This document shows, one piece after another, positions 34,668-46,053 of a DNA stretch of 64,000 nt. Origin of the DNA: Vibrio sp. 05-20-BW147 (GTDB lineage Bacteria; Pseudomonadota; Gammaproteobacteria; Enterobacterales; Vibrionaceae); assembly GCF_013369385.1 (NCBI RefSeq), contig NZ_SZTO01000002.1, positions 1-64,000 of the forward strand. The letters run 5' to 3'. Within the stretch, counting starts at the first letter, position 1; each line of letters begins with the position of its first letter. The notes under the pieces are model-generated. The model ran no database searches. It was not told the DNA's origin and was given only the letters and a program-made list of their open reading frames with translations. The translations under genes and the position numbers were made by a program.

Positions 34668-36656
34668 ATGTTCGGTAATTTATCGATTCGCAATAAAATT
34701 ATTGCGGCCATGGTGATGATGGTGCTTTTGCTGCTTGTTTTAGCGGTATCGATGCAAATGAGAAATACGCAAATAAGCCAGTTTGCTCAGTCGGTCGGTG
34801 AAAGTGAAATCCCCAAAGTTCGCTTGTCGCTGAGCCTGTTAGAAGCGCTGGGAGACATGAACTCCAATGTACTTGAGTATTTGACTGGCGAAAAAGAAGA
34901 AAAGCCAGAATTTTCATCCAACTACAAGGTGTTCACCAGTAATCTTGATGAACTCAGTGCTTTGCAGTCTGTTTCTCCAGATAAAATGTCTAAAATCAAT
35001 GAGTTATCAAGTCGATATTATTCAGACATCAATCGCTTGGTGTTCGAAATATTCAATCCAGAAAACGAGATGCAAGCAATTGAAAAATATAACTTGTTAC
35101 TCAATGAATATGCTCGACCGATGGAAATGTTGCTTGATAAGTTAAAAGACGACGAGATTTCTGAAGCCGGTGTTTCAACGGATTTTAACGAAGTGGTCAA
35201 TGATGATTTGCCAGGTGTTCGTTACTATTTAGAGTTGATCGATGAAGAAGGGGACATGCTCGTTTCTTTAAACGCTTACATGCGCGGAGATACTGATGCG
35301 GTTAGTGCTTTTGAGAGCGATGCTGCGAGTTTTATTAATTTCTTAAATACTTTGAGGCCGTTAGAGCAACGGCCTCAAGAAGTGAACGACCTGGCTAAAT
35401 TGGAGCATATGTATCAGGCGCTTTACAATGGCGGTAAAGAGATCTTCGCAATTTATAACCCAAAAAATAAGATACGTGCAGCTAAGGCAATCGACCAGCT
35501 TGAGCATGAGGTATTTAGCGAACTGGAGGCTATATTAGAAGAAATATCTCAGCGGGCTAACTCCGAAAGCCGTCAATCCCTTTCTCAACTCATCATACTC
35601 TCAGACAGCAGCATTACGCTTGTCTGGGCTCTGTTGAGCGTTGCTTTTGCAATAGCGGTTGCAACCGCTTGGCTTTTAATTAAGGGAATCGTATTACCAG
35701 TACGCGCGTTGGCGGAAGCGGCAGAGGATTTGCGATCCGGTGAAGGAGACCTCACTCGTCGTTTGCCCGATTTTGGTCAAGACGAAATCGGCAAAACTGC
35801 AAACAGTTTCAATGGCTTTCTCGAAAAGTTGCAAAAGATTATGCAGGATATTCATTTCTCGGTGGAATCCATTTCCCACAGTACCTCTGAAGTGTCGTCC
35901 ACCTCACAGATGCTCAGTACCACGTCAAGTCAGTTGGCGGCCAGCGTTGAGGAAACCAGTGCGTCGCTGGAGCAAATGAGCTCATCAATTTCAATGAACA
36001 CGGAAAACTCCAAAGTCACCAATTCTATTGCTAAGCAAAGCAGTTCCGAAGCCAGTGATGGCGGCAACGCTGTCAATGATACTGTCGCGGCGATGACCTC
36101 GATCGCTGAAAAAATCGGCATCATCGAAGACATTGCTTACAAAACCAATCTGCTCGCACTCAATGCCGCGATTGAAGCAGCAAGAGCCGGTGATCATGGC
36201 AAAGGCTTTGCTGTGGTTGCTGACGAAGTCCGCAAGCTAGCAGAGCGCAGTCAATTGGCCGCCCAAGAGATAAGTTCGCTCGCTGATAGCAGCGTGAAAG
36301 TGGCACAGCACGCGGGCGAGATGCTCAACCGTATGGTGCCAAACATTCAAAAAACCGCCGATTTGGTCCAAGAGATCACCTCCGCCTCAACGGAGCAAAG
36401 CACCAGTGTTGCGGAAATTAATCGTACCGTTTCTCAGCTTGATAGCATCGCACAAAAGAACGCCTCCGCTTCTGAAGAGCTCGCCACCACGGCCTACTTA
36501 GTTGAAGAACAAACGCAAGAGATTCGACGTATCGTCAGCTTTTTCAAATTGGGCAACCCGCAAATTTCACCCTCGCGGGCTATGCGACCACCAGAAGGCA
36601 AGCAAAAAAACAAAGCCAGTGAGGCAGGATCGGGTTTTATTCCTTTTGAACAGTAG
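34668..36656 (+). CDS. Methyl-accepting chemoreceptor with duplicated helical sensor
   Basis: The 662-residue receptor has a membrane helix at about 10-30, a periplasmic helical sensor (about 40-310), a second helix (about 320-342), HAMP, and a signalling domain with the tip [26 protein letters not shown]. The sensor carries two related blocks beginning near P49 and P182 (the second reads [17 protein letters not shown]), as in the helical bimodular (HBM) type. It is the receptor encoded in the operon. There is no CheR-tethering pentapeptide at the C-terminus. Confidence 0.93.
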   Translation: MFGNLSIRNKIIAAMVMMVLLLLVLAVSMQMRNTQISQFAQSVGESEIPKVRLSLSLLEALGDMNSNVLEYLTGEKEEKPEFSSNYKVFTSNLDELSALQSVSPDKMSKINELSSRYYSDINRLVFEIFNPENEMQAIEKYNLLLNEYARPMEMLLDKLKDDEISEAGVSTDFNEVVNDDLPGVRYYLELIDEEGDMLVSLNAYMRGDTDAVSAFESDAASFINFLNTLRPLEQRPQEVNDLAKLEHMYQALYNGGKEIFAIYNPKNKIRAAKAIDQLEHEVFSELEAILEEISQRANSESRQSLSQLIILSDSSITLVWALLSVAFAIAVATAWLLIKGIVLPVRALAEAAEDLRSGEGDLTRRLPDFGQDEIGKTANSFNGFLEKLQKIMQDIHFSVESISHSTSEVSSTSQMLSTTSSQLAASVEETSASLEQMSSSISMNTENSKVTNSIAKQSSSEASDGGNAVNDTVAAMTSIAEKIGIIEDIAYKTNLLALNAAIEAARAGDHGKGFAVVADEVRKLAERSQLAAQEISSLADSSVKVAQHAGEMLNRMVPNIQKTADLVQEITSASTEQSTSVAEINRTVSQLDSIAQKNASASEELATTAYLVEEQTQEIRRIVSFFKLGNPQISPSRAMRPPEGKQKNKASEAGSGFIPFEQ

Positions 36657-36695
36657 CAGAGTAAGGTAACTGAAGGGGAGAGTGGAGAGCGACAG

Positions 36696-37175
36696 ATGGC
36701 AGAGAAATATCTTGAGTTCAACATTGCGCACCGTGCATTTGCGTGCCCGATTAGCCAAGTCAAAGAAATCATCGAGTATCCGCTGATCGAGCCAGTTCCA
36801 ATGGCGCCTAAATCACTATTAGGCACGATGAATTTACGTGGTCGCTTAGCCCCTGTCATTGAGTTAGCGTCAATTTTGGATATGGAACCACAGCCCATTA
36901 GCAAGCGGACCTGTGTGATCGTCACTGAAGGGAATAACAGCGAGCGCTATCTGCTCATCGGCATGAAAGTCGATCAGGTTTCACGTGTGCTGGATATCCA
37001 TTCTCAAGACATTGAGTTTATTCCTGAGCTTGTTAGCAAGGAAGCTCTGGTGCTTGGGGTCGCGAAGTTAGAGCAAAAGATGCTGACCGTGTTGGATGTT
37101 AGCGTGGCGCTATCTTGCCATCATGCGAGACAAATACTGAACCATCAGACGAGTGGGGAGGTCAGCCATGAGTGA
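36696..37175 (+). CDS. CheW-type adaptor
   Basis: The 159-residue protein is a single CheW domain that bridges receptor and CheA. It has FACPISQVKEIIEYPLI near the N-terminus and GTMNLRGRLAPVIELASI, the usual receptor-binding strand. It overlaps the next CheW gene by eight bases. Confidence 0.93.
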   Translation: MAEKYLEFNIAHRAFACPISQVKEIIEYPLIEPVPMAPKSLLGTMNLRGRLAPVIELASILDMEPQPISKRTCVIVTEGNNSERYLLIGMKVDQVSRVLDIHSQDIEFIPELVSKEALVLGVAKLEQKMLTVLDVSVALSCHHARQILNHQTSGEVSHE

Positions 37176-37713
37176 TGTTTTGCCTAATTTTATCGCCAGC
37201 GAGGAACCGGGGTGGAGTGCTTTGCTGTTAGTTGAGGTGGCGGGGCTTCCATTTGCCATAGAAATCGATGCGATACGTGAGGTGATCGAGTACCGGAAAA
37301 TGACTCGCGTGCCGCTGTGTCCTCCGCTCATCAGTGGCGTGATCAATGTGCGTGGTAGTGTTGTTCCGGTGATCGACGCTGGTCTTCGATTGGAGTTAGA
37401 GCAAAGGATTCGTTATACCAAATACAGCTGCATAATTCTTTACGAAATTAAGGACGAGCCATTAAACCAAGGCACCGTGTTGGGATTGCTGGTGGATTGC
37501 GTACGGTCGATTGAAACAATCAATCGGCAAGAAGCGAAACCTAAGCCAGCATTTGGTTGCCAAGTTGACGAGGCGTTCATAGAGCAAATGATTTCAGTAA
37601 AAGGTGAGTTTGTGCCTGTTCTTTCGATGGAGCACCTACTAGCTGTGTCATTGCTCGCTGAAAGGGTTCAAGCATCCATTCCTCCCTATTTAATGAATGA
37701 GAGGAGGAGATGA
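37168..37713 (+). CDS. Second CheW-type adaptor
   Basis: The 181-residue protein is a second CheW domain (FAIEIDAIREVIEYRKMTRVP and GVINVRGSVVPVIDAG). I chose ATG 37168 (GGGGAGG just upstream) over GTG 37153. Two CheW genes in one operon suggest two array interfaces. It overlaps the next gene by four bases. Confidence 0.9.
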   Translation: MSDVLPNFIASEEPGWSALLLVEVAGLPFAIEIDAIREVIEYRKMTRVPLCPPLISGVINVRGSVVPVIDAGLRLELEQRIRYTKYSCIILYEIKDEPLNQGTVLGLLVDCVRSIETINRQEAKPKPAFGCQVDEAFIEQMISVKGEFVPVLSMEHLLAVSLLAERVQASIPPYLMNERRR

Positions 37714-38507
37714 GTATGACCGCCCAGCAATTTAGGCTGGTCCAAAAGCTGTTCGAGAAGCAAACCGGGATTATTTTGGGTGATCACAAGAAACATATGG
37801 TGGAAAACCGCTTAAGAAGTTGTTTGAGACGTTTTGAGTACGATACGTTTGAACCCTTTTTCAACGCGTTAACGAGTGATGCGCACCACGAGATCATGGA
37901 CTGCTTAGTTGATAAGTTGACGACCCATGAGACCGCATTTTTCAGAGAAAAATACCAGTTTGACCTGCTTGCGCAGACATTACAAAACCGAGTGTATGCA
38001 AGTGAAGTCAAAGCTTGGAGTGCCGCCTGCTCAACGGGTGAAGAAGCGTACAGCATTGCCTTACTGCTCGATAAGTACAGCAAAAATGGCCATTGGCAAG
38101 TGAGGGGAACAGACATCAGTCGCCAATCTATTGAAACCGCGCAAGCCGCATTGTATCGCTTGGCGGATGCCGAAAGCCTTCCTGCAGACATGCGCAAAAA
38201 AAATGCCTTACAAGGCACTGGCGAATACCTAGGCCTGTTTACCTTCAGTGAGCACCTTAAGCGTCATTGTCGATTCCATATCATGAACATATTGACCGAA
38301 CCCGATGGCGAAATGTTTGACTTCGTCTTTCTTAGAAATGTCTTGATCTATTTTACGCCAGTGAGGCAGCAGCAAATCATTGCCAACGTAGCAAAAGTGA
38401 TAAAGCCAGGTGGTTTGCTTTTTTTAGGGCACAGTGAGAATGTCGTAAGGGGAGAGACTGGACTCATGATGGTGGCCAACTGTGTCTATCGGAAGGTGAT
38501 GTCATGA
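37710..38507 (+). CDS. cheR: Chemoreceptor methyltransferase CheR
   Basis: The 265-residue SAM-dependent glutamate methyltransferase has the N-terminal helical domain (about 1-80), HETAFFREKYQF, the SAM site VKAWSAACSTGEEAYSIA, and FDFVFLRNVLIYFTP near the end. It methylates receptor glutamates for adaptation. ATG 37710 overlaps the cheW stop codon; ATG 37716 is an alternative two codons later. It overlaps cheB by four bases. Confidence 0.94.
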   Translation: MSMTAQQFRLVQKLFEKQTGIILGDHKKHMVENRLRSCLRRFEYDTFEPFFNALTSDAHHEIMDCLVDKLTTHETAFFREKYQFDLLAQTLQNRVYASEVKAWSAACSTGEEAYSIALLLDKYSKNGHWQVRGTDISRQSIETAQAALYRLADAESLPADMRKKNALQGTGEYLGLFTFSEHLKRHCRFHIMNILTEPDGEMFDFVFLRNVLIYFTPVRQQQIIANVAKVIKPGGLLFLGHSENVVRGETGLMMVANCVYRKVMS

Positions 38508-39592
38508 ATAAAATTAAAGTGTTTATTGTTGATGATTCCGCGGTCATACGCCAAGTGCTCGGTGAGATTATTAATGCTGATCCGAATTTAAGTGTGGTTG
38601 GCGTTGCGCCTGATCCTTTGCTGGCGATGAGAAAAATGTCGAAGAATTGGCCCGATGTGGTGTTGTTGGATATCTCGATGCCTAAAATGGACGGCATTAG
38701 CTTTTTAAAAGAAATAATGACCACACGGCCCACGCCAGTCGTTATCTGTTCTGCCTTAACGGAAGCAGCGCCTCAGCTTACGCTAGAAGCGTTGTCATCC
38801 GGTGCGATTGAAGTCATCAATAAACCTCAGGCGCGTCTCATTGACTATCTCCATTCACCGGAAGCAAAGCAAATACTGAACACATTGAAAGAGGCGGCGA
38901 AAACCAAGGTCAAGTCGCTCAAATACCTTGCTGAGAACAACTATCGCACCAAGCACTCACCCGATGTCATTTTGGATGCGCACGATAACGAAACGCATCA
39001 CCACCCGCTTGAAAAATCAAAACGTATCATCGCCATTGGCAGTTCAACGGGGGGCACCGATGCCATTGAACACCTTTTGAAAGAGCTGCCACCCTTGGTA
39101 CTGCCCCCAATCGTGGTGGTTCAGCACATGCCTGAACAGTTTACGCGCGCATTTGCCGAACGGCTCAATAGCACCACGGCTCACCAAGTCAAAGAAGCGC
39201 AAGATGGTGAAACCTTGAACCATGGCACTGTGTACATTGCCAAAGGTGGGGTGCATTTGCTGGTTAGAAGCGAAAATGGGCAGTATCTTCTAGAGTTAAA
39301 AGATGGGCCGCTAGTATCACGGCATAAACCCTCAGTGGATGTACTGTTTCGTTCAGTGACTAAGGTTGCTGGTCAAAATGCACTTGGCATTATTTTGACG
39401 GGGATGGGCGACGACGGGGCGCAAGGGATGCTTGAGTTGTTTAAGGCTGGTGCCGTGACCTTTGCGCAGGACGAACAATCATCCCTAGTGTTTGGGATGC
39501 CAAAAGAAGCGATCGCAAAAGGCGGAGTCACGAAAGTGTTGTCGCTTGAGATGATCCCCCTTCATATTAGAAAACTAGCAGGTGAACTATGA
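38504..39592 (+). CDS. cheB: Chemoreceptor methylesterase CheB
   Basis: The 362-residue protein has a receiver domain with phospho-acceptor D56 (LLDISMPKMDG) and a methylesterase domain. The domain carries the catalytic triad context: Ser in IGSSTGGTDA, His in VVQHMPEQFT, Asp in GMGDDGAQGM. It removes receptor methyl groups. The operon encodes CheR and CheB but not the deamidase CheD. It overlaps the next gene by four bases. Confidence 0.95.
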   Translation: MNKIKVFIVDDSAVIRQVLGEIINADPNLSVVGVAPDPLLAMRKMSKNWPDVVLLDISMPKMDGISFLKEIMTTRPTPVVICSALTEAAPQLTLEALSSGAIEVINKPQARLIDYLHSPEAKQILNTLKEAAKTKVKSLKYLAENNYRTKHSPDVILDAHDNETHHHPLEKSKRIIAIGSSTGGTDAIEHLLKELPPLVLPPIVVVQHMPEQFTRAFAERLNSTTAHQVKEAQDGETLNHGTVYIAKGGVHLLVRSENGQYLLELKDGPLVSRHKPSVDVLFRSVTKVAGQNALGIILTGMGDDGAQGMLELFKAGAVTFAQDEQSSLVFGMPKEAIAKGGVTKVLSLEMIPLHIRKLAGEL

Positions 39593-41211
39593 ATAGTTGG
39601 ATCGATCACATGAGGGCGATGGATATCGCGTACGTGATTTTTGATGCGTCGATGAACATCACTGAAATTTCAGAATCTGCGACCGATATTCTGCGTTTAC
39701 GCCTAGGGGACTCTCTCAAAGACTTTTCTATCCAATGTGTGGATGAGGAATATAACCCATTTTCTTTCCACACCATGCTCAAGCGGAGTGTTGTTCACGA
39801 CACCGAGCAAACTTGGGAGCTTGGAATTAACTACCCAGACAAAAACATTGAATGGGTTCGCACTCAAGTGATTCACTATAAACATCAGTATCTTTTGCAT
39901 TTTACTTCGATTGCTGAACTGATTGCCACGCGTCGTTTAAACAAGCAGCTGTCTACCTTAGATCCCCACACTGGGCTGCTGTATCGTGAAGCATTTTTAG
40001 CCAAAGTATCGCAACAAAGTGAACCGGGCATCATGTGTTGCGTTCGGATTTTCAACTACCAGCGTATCAATGAAATCTGGGGAATTGCCGTAGCCAATTT
40101 GGTGTTTATGGAAATTCTTGCTCGTGTGTATATGGAGTTAGAACAGGCTTTATGCTGCAAGCATTCCAATGATAGTTTCAATGTTTTTGTTCCTGCCAAT
40201 CAGTCATTGGATATAGAGACGTTTTACGCCAAGCTCAATGAACCGTTTCACTTTAATGGCAATCAGTTCTTTAGCAATGTGGCACTCGGGTACTATCAAG
40301 AAAAAGGGGCTGATGTCCGAGAACAGAGTTTAAACAAAGCGGAAATGGCGATTCTCGATACGCTCTCTCAGCGAGTTCGCTTGGCCGAGTTTCACGAAGA
40401 TATGGCGAAGCAAATCGAACATCAAAATACGCTAGAGACTGAGTTTCGCAGCGCCCTTCATCAAGACGAACTCGCTGCTTCGTTTATGACGCTGCTACAA
40501 CCCATTCACGAAGCGCAATCAAAGCGTGTGATTGGCGCAGAATGCTTGATTCGATGGCGATTGCACGACCAATGGGTATCGCCAGTGGAGTTTATTCCGA
40601 TTGCGGAGAAACTTGGTGAGATTGAACAGTTAACGCGCTTCAACGTGTCACGTTTAAGCCGCGTGGTGAAAACGTTAGAAAAGCAAGGTATCGATACGTT
40701 GAAGATGGTGTTTGCCCTCAACATCAGTGTGGTGGAGATTCTCAATGTCGATTTTGTTGACGAAATTCAGCAAGAGATTAATAAAGTGGGGCTCTCGCCA
40801 GCACAGATTAAATTGGAGTTAACAGAGTCTGCCTTGATAGATAACTTCAACTATGTCAATCAAGTGCTTGAGCAGCTGCAAACACTAGGCTTTCGTATTT
40901 CCATTGATGACTTTGGCACCGGCTTTTCCAGTTTGAGTTATCTTTGTCGTCTGAGCTTTGATGAAATTAAAATTGATCGCGCATTTGTGGCGGAAGTGGT
41001 CAACGATAGTCGTCTGCAGACGGTGTTTAACTCGATAGTCTCGTTGGCGTTGAACCTTAACAAGCCGGTGGTTGCCGAAGGGGTAGAAACCCGTGAACAG
41101 CTGGCTTATGCACGAGCAAAAAAAGTGGATTGCATTCAAGGCTTCTACTTCAGCAAGCCACTGACTGAAGACGATTTTATTGCCTACGTGCTGCAGCATC
41201 AAATGGACTGA
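39589..41211 (+). CDS. PAS-type / degenerate GGDEF / EAL protein ending the chemosensory operon
   Basis: The 540-residue soluble protein has an N-terminal PAS-like domain (about 12-110, YVIFDASMNITEISESATDIL) and a degenerate GGDEF domain (about 125-260) without the GGDEF motif. An EAL domain (about 285-535) follows. The EAL triplet reads ECL (GAECLIRW), but LELTESAL, SIDDFGTGFSSL, EIKIDRAF and VVAEGVET are intact, so phosphodiesterase activity is possible. The four-base overlap with cheB shows it is part of the operon. Confidence 0.9.
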   Translation: MNSWIDHMRAMDIAYVIFDASMNITEISESATDILRLRLGDSLKDFSIQCVDEEYNPFSFHTMLKRSVVHDTEQTWELGINYPDKNIEWVRTQVIHYKHQYLLHFTSIAELIATRRLNKQLSTLDPHTGLLYREAFLAKVSQQSEPGIMCCVRIFNYQRINEIWGIAVANLVFMEILARVYMELEQALCCKHSNDSFNVFVPANQSLDIETFYAKLNEPFHFNGNQFFSNVALGYYQEKGADVREQSLNKAEMAILDTLSQRVRLAEFHEDMAKQIEHQNTLETEFRSALHQDELAASFMTLLQPIHEAQSKRVIGAECLIRWRLHDQWVSPVEFIPIAEKLGEIEQLTRFNVSRLSRVVKTLEKQGIDTLKMVFALNISVVEILNVDFVDEIQQEINKVGLSPAQIKLELTESALIDNFNYVNQVLEQLQTLGFRISIDDFGTGFSSLSYLCRLSFDEIKIDRAFVAEVVNDSRLQTVFNSIVSLALNLNKPVVAEGVETREQLAYARAKKVDCIQGFYFSKPLTEDDFIAYVLQHQMD

Positions 41212-41333
41212 TCAATCCTATCCTGCGGTATTGACTTGATCCGCAGGGAAACTGCTAGCCACACTGTGGATTGCGTTAACCGAACACCCAATGTGGTCAA
41301 CATTTAGTTACTAGTTACCGGCACAACGAAAAA

Positions 41334-41366
41334 GATAAAGGCGCGGATGCGCCTTTATCCTTTTTA
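41334..41366. terminator. Bidirectional terminator between the chemosensory operon and the second receptor
   Basis: The perfect 11-bp stem GATAAAGGCGC/GCGCCTTTATC with a GGAT loop is followed by CTTTTTAG on the plus strand and has AAAAA upstream for the minus strand. Confidence 0.93.
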
Positions 41367-41383
41367 GTTAGCGTGAACCAGAA

Positions 41384-43396
41384 TCAGAGTTTAAAGCGCG
41401 CAACCACGGCTTCAAGTTCCTCGACTTTTTTGTACAACAAGTTGACCGCTTTGGCACCATCCTGAGTGGAACGGACCGAGTTGTCTGCGATTTGGCTAAT
41501 GGTGCTGATATCGCGGGACATTTCTGCGGTGGCAGTAGCTTGCTCGTTGCCCGCGTTGGCAATCATTTCAATCATGTGGTTGACATCTTGTGCTCGAGAA
41601 ACGATTTGTGTGAGAGCCTGCCCGGCAGAGTTAGAAAGATTTACTCCCTCGGCAACAAGTTGCGTGCCTTCGCTCATCCGTTCCACCGCTTGGCGCGTTT
41701 CATGTTGAATCGAGGTAATTAAACCACCCACTTCTTCGGTTGCTTTTGAGGTGCGCTCAGCAAGACCTCGCACTTCATCCGCCACGACTGCAAACCCGCG
41801 GCCAAGCTCTCCCGCCCTTGCTGCTTCAATGGCTGCATTCAGCGCGAGTAAGTTAGTTTGTTCAGCAATGTCGTTAATCACTTTAATCACATTGCCAATT
41901 TCTTCCCCACGTTTACCTAAGCTATCCACGGTTTCGGCCGTTTCGTTGACCACAGAGGAAATCCGGTTCATGCCATTGACCGTTTCTTGCATCAATTTTC
42001 CACCATTGGTTGCTTCCTCTCCGGCGACTCGAGCGCTTGCCGCGGCCTCTTGGCTTTGATCGGCGACTTGTTTAACCGTTACCGTCATCTCTTCAACGGC
42101 ACTTGCGATCAACGTGGCTTTATCTGCTTGCTCTTGAATACCACTTGCTACTTCTCGGCTCATGGCATCAACGGTTTGTGTGTTGCTCGCGACCTCTGTT
42201 GCTACAGACGCTATATCAGACATCACATTGCGCAGCGAAATCTGCATTTCATCAATCGCGCTTGCGAGATCACCTAACTCGTCTTCGTTATTGTCTGCAA
42301 TCGCTGAAGTGGATAAATTTCCTGCTGCAATCGCTCTTGCTTTCGTCACGAGTAAATTGATCCGCTTTTTGACGCTGTTGGTTAGCCACCAAGCAACAAA
42401 CGCACCGATGATCACTACACTGACAACATTAATACTTAACCAGACTATGATCGTATTCATGTTGTCATTTAAAACACCAAGTGCCCATACGGCGTCATCT
42501 TTTTCTTCTTGAGAAGATCCATCGAGAATATCTTCAAGGACATTGATATGTGATTTTTTCAATTGCCCTAGTAAGTCGATCGCTGCAAACTTATCACTTG
42601 GTTTGTAACTATCGAACACCTCTTGAGCCACTTTAACGATTTCCAAATAGTATTGTTCTATTTGGTTAATATCTCTTAGTTCATTGGGTTTCTGCTCTAA
42701 TGGCTTGAGTGCTTGCAAATACTCGGAAAATGACTTTGCATCCTTGGTAAATGCGGCTTGTGCATCAGGTTCGCCCATCATATAGCTGTTGAGTGAGGCA
42801 AGCATATCACCCGCTTCATCGATTAACTCAAGGTAGTAGCGCACGCCGGGTAAGTCATCGTTGAGTGATTCCGCTAAATCGGTGGTGTTGTAGGCATCGG
42901 AAAACTCTTGTTCTTTTGCGGTATCGAGTAAGGTTTCTAAAGGCGCTCCGACATTTCTGTTTAGCATGGCAATTTTTTCTCTCGCCATTCTTTCTTGGTC
43001 TGGAGAGTATTTACCGAAGACATTGGTTGTGACCTGAGCAACATAGTCATTCGTTAATGATAAAATTTTATCCATCTTCTCGATGTCACTCGCTTTGTTC
43101 GATTCCAAAGGACGTAAGATGGAATAATAGTGCTTAAATTCTTCAGCATTTTGCTTGAAGTCGGCTGCTTCTTCCGTTGACCCATTCATGTACTTCAATG
43201 CATTGGTTTGCAGATCGCCCACTTCGTCAAGTACGTTCAAGTAAGCGAGAACACCAGGAACATCATCAGATTCAATTTCTCGTGAGACGGTTGCCGATTG
43301 GTCGACAAGAGACCAAACCATAAAAGCCAGTGCCAAAGTGGTGGCGACAATAATGGAAAAACCTAAATATAAAGAGTGGGACAGTTTGAGTTGCAT
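41384..43396 (-). CDS. Methyl-accepting chemoreceptor with duplicated helical sensor
   Basis: The 670-residue receptor has a membrane helix at about 8-28, a periplasmic sensor (about 38-315), a second helix (about 318-340), HAMP ([22 protein letters not shown]) and a signalling domain with [26 protein letters not shown]. The sensor contains two similar blocks 136 residues apart, both built around DD(V/L)PGV and DE.GD (P47 and P183). It resembles the sensor of the receptor in the neighbouring operon, so the two probably arose by duplication and may sense related ligands. Confidence 0.93.
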   Translation of the reverse strand: MQLKLSHSLYLGFSIIVATTLALAFMVWSLVDQSATVSREIESDDVPGVLAYLNVLDEVGDLQTNALKYMNGSTEEAADFKQNAEEFKHYYSILRPLESNKASDIEKMDKILSLTNDYVAQVTTNVFGKYSPDQERMAREKIAMLNRNVGAPLETLLDTAKEQEFSDAYNTTDLAESLNDDLPGVRYYLELIDEAGDMLASLNSYMMGEPDAQAAFTKDAKSFSEYLQALKPLEQKPNELRDINQIEQYYLEIVKVAQEVFDSYKPSDKFAAIDLLGQLKKSHINVLEDILDGSSQEEKDDAVWALGVLNDNMNTIIVWLSINVVSVVIIGAFVAWWLTNSVKKRINLLVTKARAIAAGNLSTSAIADNNEDELGDLASAIDEMQISLRNVMSDIASVATEVASNTQTVDAMSREVASGIQEQADKATLIASAVEEMTVTVKQVADQSQEAAASARVAGEEATNGGKLMQETVNGMNRISSVVNETAETVDSLGKRGEEIGNVIKVINDIAEQTNLLALNAAIEAARAGELGRGFAVVADEVRGLAERTSKATEEVGGLITSIQHETRQAVERMSEGTQLVAEGVNLSNSAGQALTQIVSRAQDVNHMIEMIANAGNEQATATAEMSRDISTISQIADNSVRSTQDGAKAVNLLYKKVEELEAVVARFKL

Positions 43397-43521
43397 TATT
43401 CTCTCTCCAATAAGAGCAAGCTTTTTGAATAAAGTATGGAGAGGATTTGGGTAAGTGCAAAAATAAACTGATAAAAATATCGATATGGAAAGAGTTGTCC
43501 AACTTACCAGAATATTTTAGG

Positions 43522-43556
43522 GATAAAAAAACGCGCTCGCGCGCGTTTTTTTATCG
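43522..43556. terminator. Bidirectional terminator between ygiQ and the second receptor
   Basis: The perfect 15-bp stem GATAAAAAAACGCGC/GCGCGTTTTTTTATC with a TCGC loop carries T-runs in both directions. Confidence 0.95.
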
Positions 43557-43558
43557 GC

Positions 43559-45844
43559 TTAACGTTGTCGACTCTGGGTTGGTCGAGAGCCTTGAGATTG
43601 TGAGCTACCGCCGCGAGGGTTTTGCTTACGTTGGCCATTGTTTGTGACGTTCTGGCCACCTGTTTTGGCGCCACTGCGTTTGGCTTGCCCCGGATTGGCG
43701 GGCTTTCCGCCATTTTGACGCTGTTTATCACCTGGGAAACCCGGTTGGGTGCTGGTGTGTTTGGTAGCAAAACGGTTGGCACCATGGCGGCCTGATTTAC
43801 GACGCTGCGCTGGCGTGCGAGCATCCACATCTTCCGCTGGCACCAAACAGCCCGGTTTATCACCGATCAAATACTTTTTACCCATGCTGATCAGTGCTTC
43901 TCGGATTTGCGGCCAGTTGGCTGGATCGTGGTAGCGCAGCAGTGCTTTGTGCAGACGACGCTGACGTTCCCCTTTAGCGACAGGCACATCTTCACGCTGC
44001 TTATACTTAACGCGCTTCAACGGGTTAGTCTCAGAGTAATACATCGATGTTGCGTTACACATCGGCGATGGGTAGAAGTTCTGTACCTGATCGCACTCGT
44101 AATTGTTCTTTTTCAGCCACAGTGCCAAGTTCAGCATATCTTCATCGGTCGTGCCCGGGTGAGCAGAGATGAAGTAAGGGATCAGGTACTGCTTCTTGCC
44201 TGCTTCTTGGCTGTACTTATCGAACATCTCTTTGAAGCGATCGTAAGTGCCCATACCCGGCTTCATCATCAGGTCGAGAGGGCCCTTTTCGGTGTGCTCA
44301 GGCGCAATTTTCAAGTAACCACCAACGTGGTGTGTAACCAGCTCTTTCACGTATTCTGGTGATTCAATCGCGAGATCATAACGAACGCCCGAGGCGATCA
44401 TCACCTTCTTCACGCCCTCTACCTGACGCGCTGCGCGGTAAAGGTCGATGGTGTGTTTATGATCGGTATTGAGTTTATGACAGATACCTGGGAAGACACA
44501 CGATGGGCGACGACAGTTGGCTTCGGCTTTTGGATCGCTACAACCGAGACGATACATGTTGGCCGTTGGCCCGCCTAAGTCAGAAATGGTGCCTGTAAAG
44601 CCGGGTACTTTATCGCGGATCTCTGCCAGCTCGGTCAAAATCGACTCTTGTGAACGGTTTTGGATGATGCGTCCTTCGTGCTCGGTGATTGAGCAGAATG
44701 AACAGCCACCAAAACAGCCACGCATGATGTTGACGGAGGTTTTGATCATGTCATAGGCAGGAATCTTCGCTTTACCATATTTCGGATGCGGAACTCGCGC
44801 ATATGGCAACCCGAACACATAATCCATCTCTTCGGTGGTCAGCGGGATCGGCGCTTGGTTTACCCACAGCTCGCGGTTTCCGTGACGCTGGATCAGTGCG
44901 CGGCCAGAATAAGGGTTGGTTTCCAAGTGGAGAATACGGCTGGCGTGCGCATAAAGAATGCGGTCGTTTTGCAGCTTCTCGAAACTTGGCAAACGCACCG
45001 CCGTGGTCGCAGCGTCGTGACGCGAAGGGCGAATAGTAATCGGCTGCGCTTTGGGCTCTTCCGATTTGGTTTCACACTGCGTTTCCACTTCGTATGGATT
45101 TGGCGGAATAAAGGCTTCTTTACGTGGCTTCTCGATGCGTGAGGAATCGATGATGGTGTAGCCTTCGGGCTCTGCCGAAAGGTTAACCGCGGTGCCACGA
45201 ATGTTGGTCATTTGAGCGATCTCTTCGCCCTCAGCCAAACGATGCGCCACTTCCACCAGTGCACGTTCTGCGTTACCAAACAACAAAATGTCTGCTTTGG
45301 CATCAAGCAAAACAGAGCGACGCACTTTGTCGGACCAGTAATCGTAGTGAGCAACACGGCGTAAGCTAGCTTCAATGCCGCCTAAAACGATAGGCACGTC
45401 TTTATAGGCTTCACGACAACGTTGCGAGTAAACAAGTGTGGCGCGGTCTGGGCGCTTGCCGCCTTCGTTGTTTGGCGTGTAGGCGTCATCGTGACGTAAT
45501 TTTTTGTCTGAGGTGTAGCGGTTGATCATCGAGTCCATGTTGCCTGAGGTAACACCAAAAAACAGGTTTGGTCTACCCAGCGACATGAAGTCGGTTTTAT
45601 CTTGCCACTGTGGTTGAGCAATGATGCCCACGCGAAAGCCTTGTGCTTCCAGTAAGCGACCGATGATGGCCATACCAAAACTCGGGTGGTCGACATAGGC
45701 ATCGCCGGTGACTAGGACAATGTCACAGCTATCCCAACCCAATGCGTCCATCTCTTTTCTGCAGGTTGGCAGAAAAGGCGCGGTGCCAAAACATTCGGCC
45801 CAATATTTTTTGTGGGTATGGATAGGGGTAATATCGCTGTGCAT
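43559..45844 (-). CDS. ygiQ: Radical-SAM protein YgiQ
   Basis: The 761-residue radical-SAM enzyme has an N-terminal cobalamin-type/UPF0313 domain, and the iron-sulfur site is C-FGG-C-SF-C (CxxxCxxC) near residue 380. The C-terminal 100 residues are basic, glycine/asparagine-rich and probably disordered ([19 protein letters not shown]). The reaction of YgiQ is not firmly known. It is monocistronic with its own terminator. Confidence 0.92.
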   Translation of the reverse strand: MHSDITPIHTHKKYWAECFGTAPFLPTCRKEMDALGWDSCDIVLVTGDAYVDHPSFGMAIIGRLLEAQGFRVGIIAQPQWQDKTDFMSLGRPNLFFGVTSGNMDSMINRYTSDKKLRHDDAYTPNNEGGKRPDRATLVYSQRCREAYKDVPIVLGGIEASLRRVAHYDYWSDKVRRSVLLDAKADILLFGNAERALVEVAHRLAEGEEIAQMTNIRGTAVNLSAEPEGYTIIDSSRIEKPRKEAFIPPNPYEVETQCETKSEEPKAQPITIRPSRHDAATTAVRLPSFEKLQNDRILYAHASRILHLETNPYSGRALIQRHGNRELWVNQAPIPLTTEEMDYVFGLPYARVPHPKYGKAKIPAYDMIKTSVNIMRGCFGGCSFCSITEHEGRIIQNRSQESILTELAEIRDKVPGFTGTISDLGGPTANMYRLGCSDPKAEANCRRPSCVFPGICHKLNTDHKHTIDLYRAARQVEGVKKVMIASGVRYDLAIESPEYVKELVTHHVGGYLKIAPEHTEKGPLDLMMKPGMGTYDRFKEMFDKYSQEAGKKQYLIPYFISAHPGTTDEDMLNLALWLKKNNYECDQVQNFYPSPMCNATSMYYSETNPLKRVKYKQREDVPVAKGERQRRLHKALLRYHDPANWPQIREALISMGKKYLIGDKPGCLVPAEDVDARTPAQRRKSGRHGANRFATKHTSTQPGFPGDKQRQNGGKPANPGQAKRSGAKTGGQNVTNNGQRKQNPRGGSSQSQGSRPTQSRQR

Positions 45845-46053
45845 AAAATAACCTCAGATTTTGCGAGCGCGAATTATAGCGGCTTGTGAGACCACTATCC
45901 ACCACTACATAACCCTAGTTTTATCACGTATTTTCGCTAACTAAAGTCCACTAGTAAGAAGCAAGCTAAAAACTGTAGGGGCAGTCAAGGATAGCGTTGG
46001 GCAACGACTCTATAATTATGAAACAAGAGTCGTATTTGGCATGGAGTTGGCCC

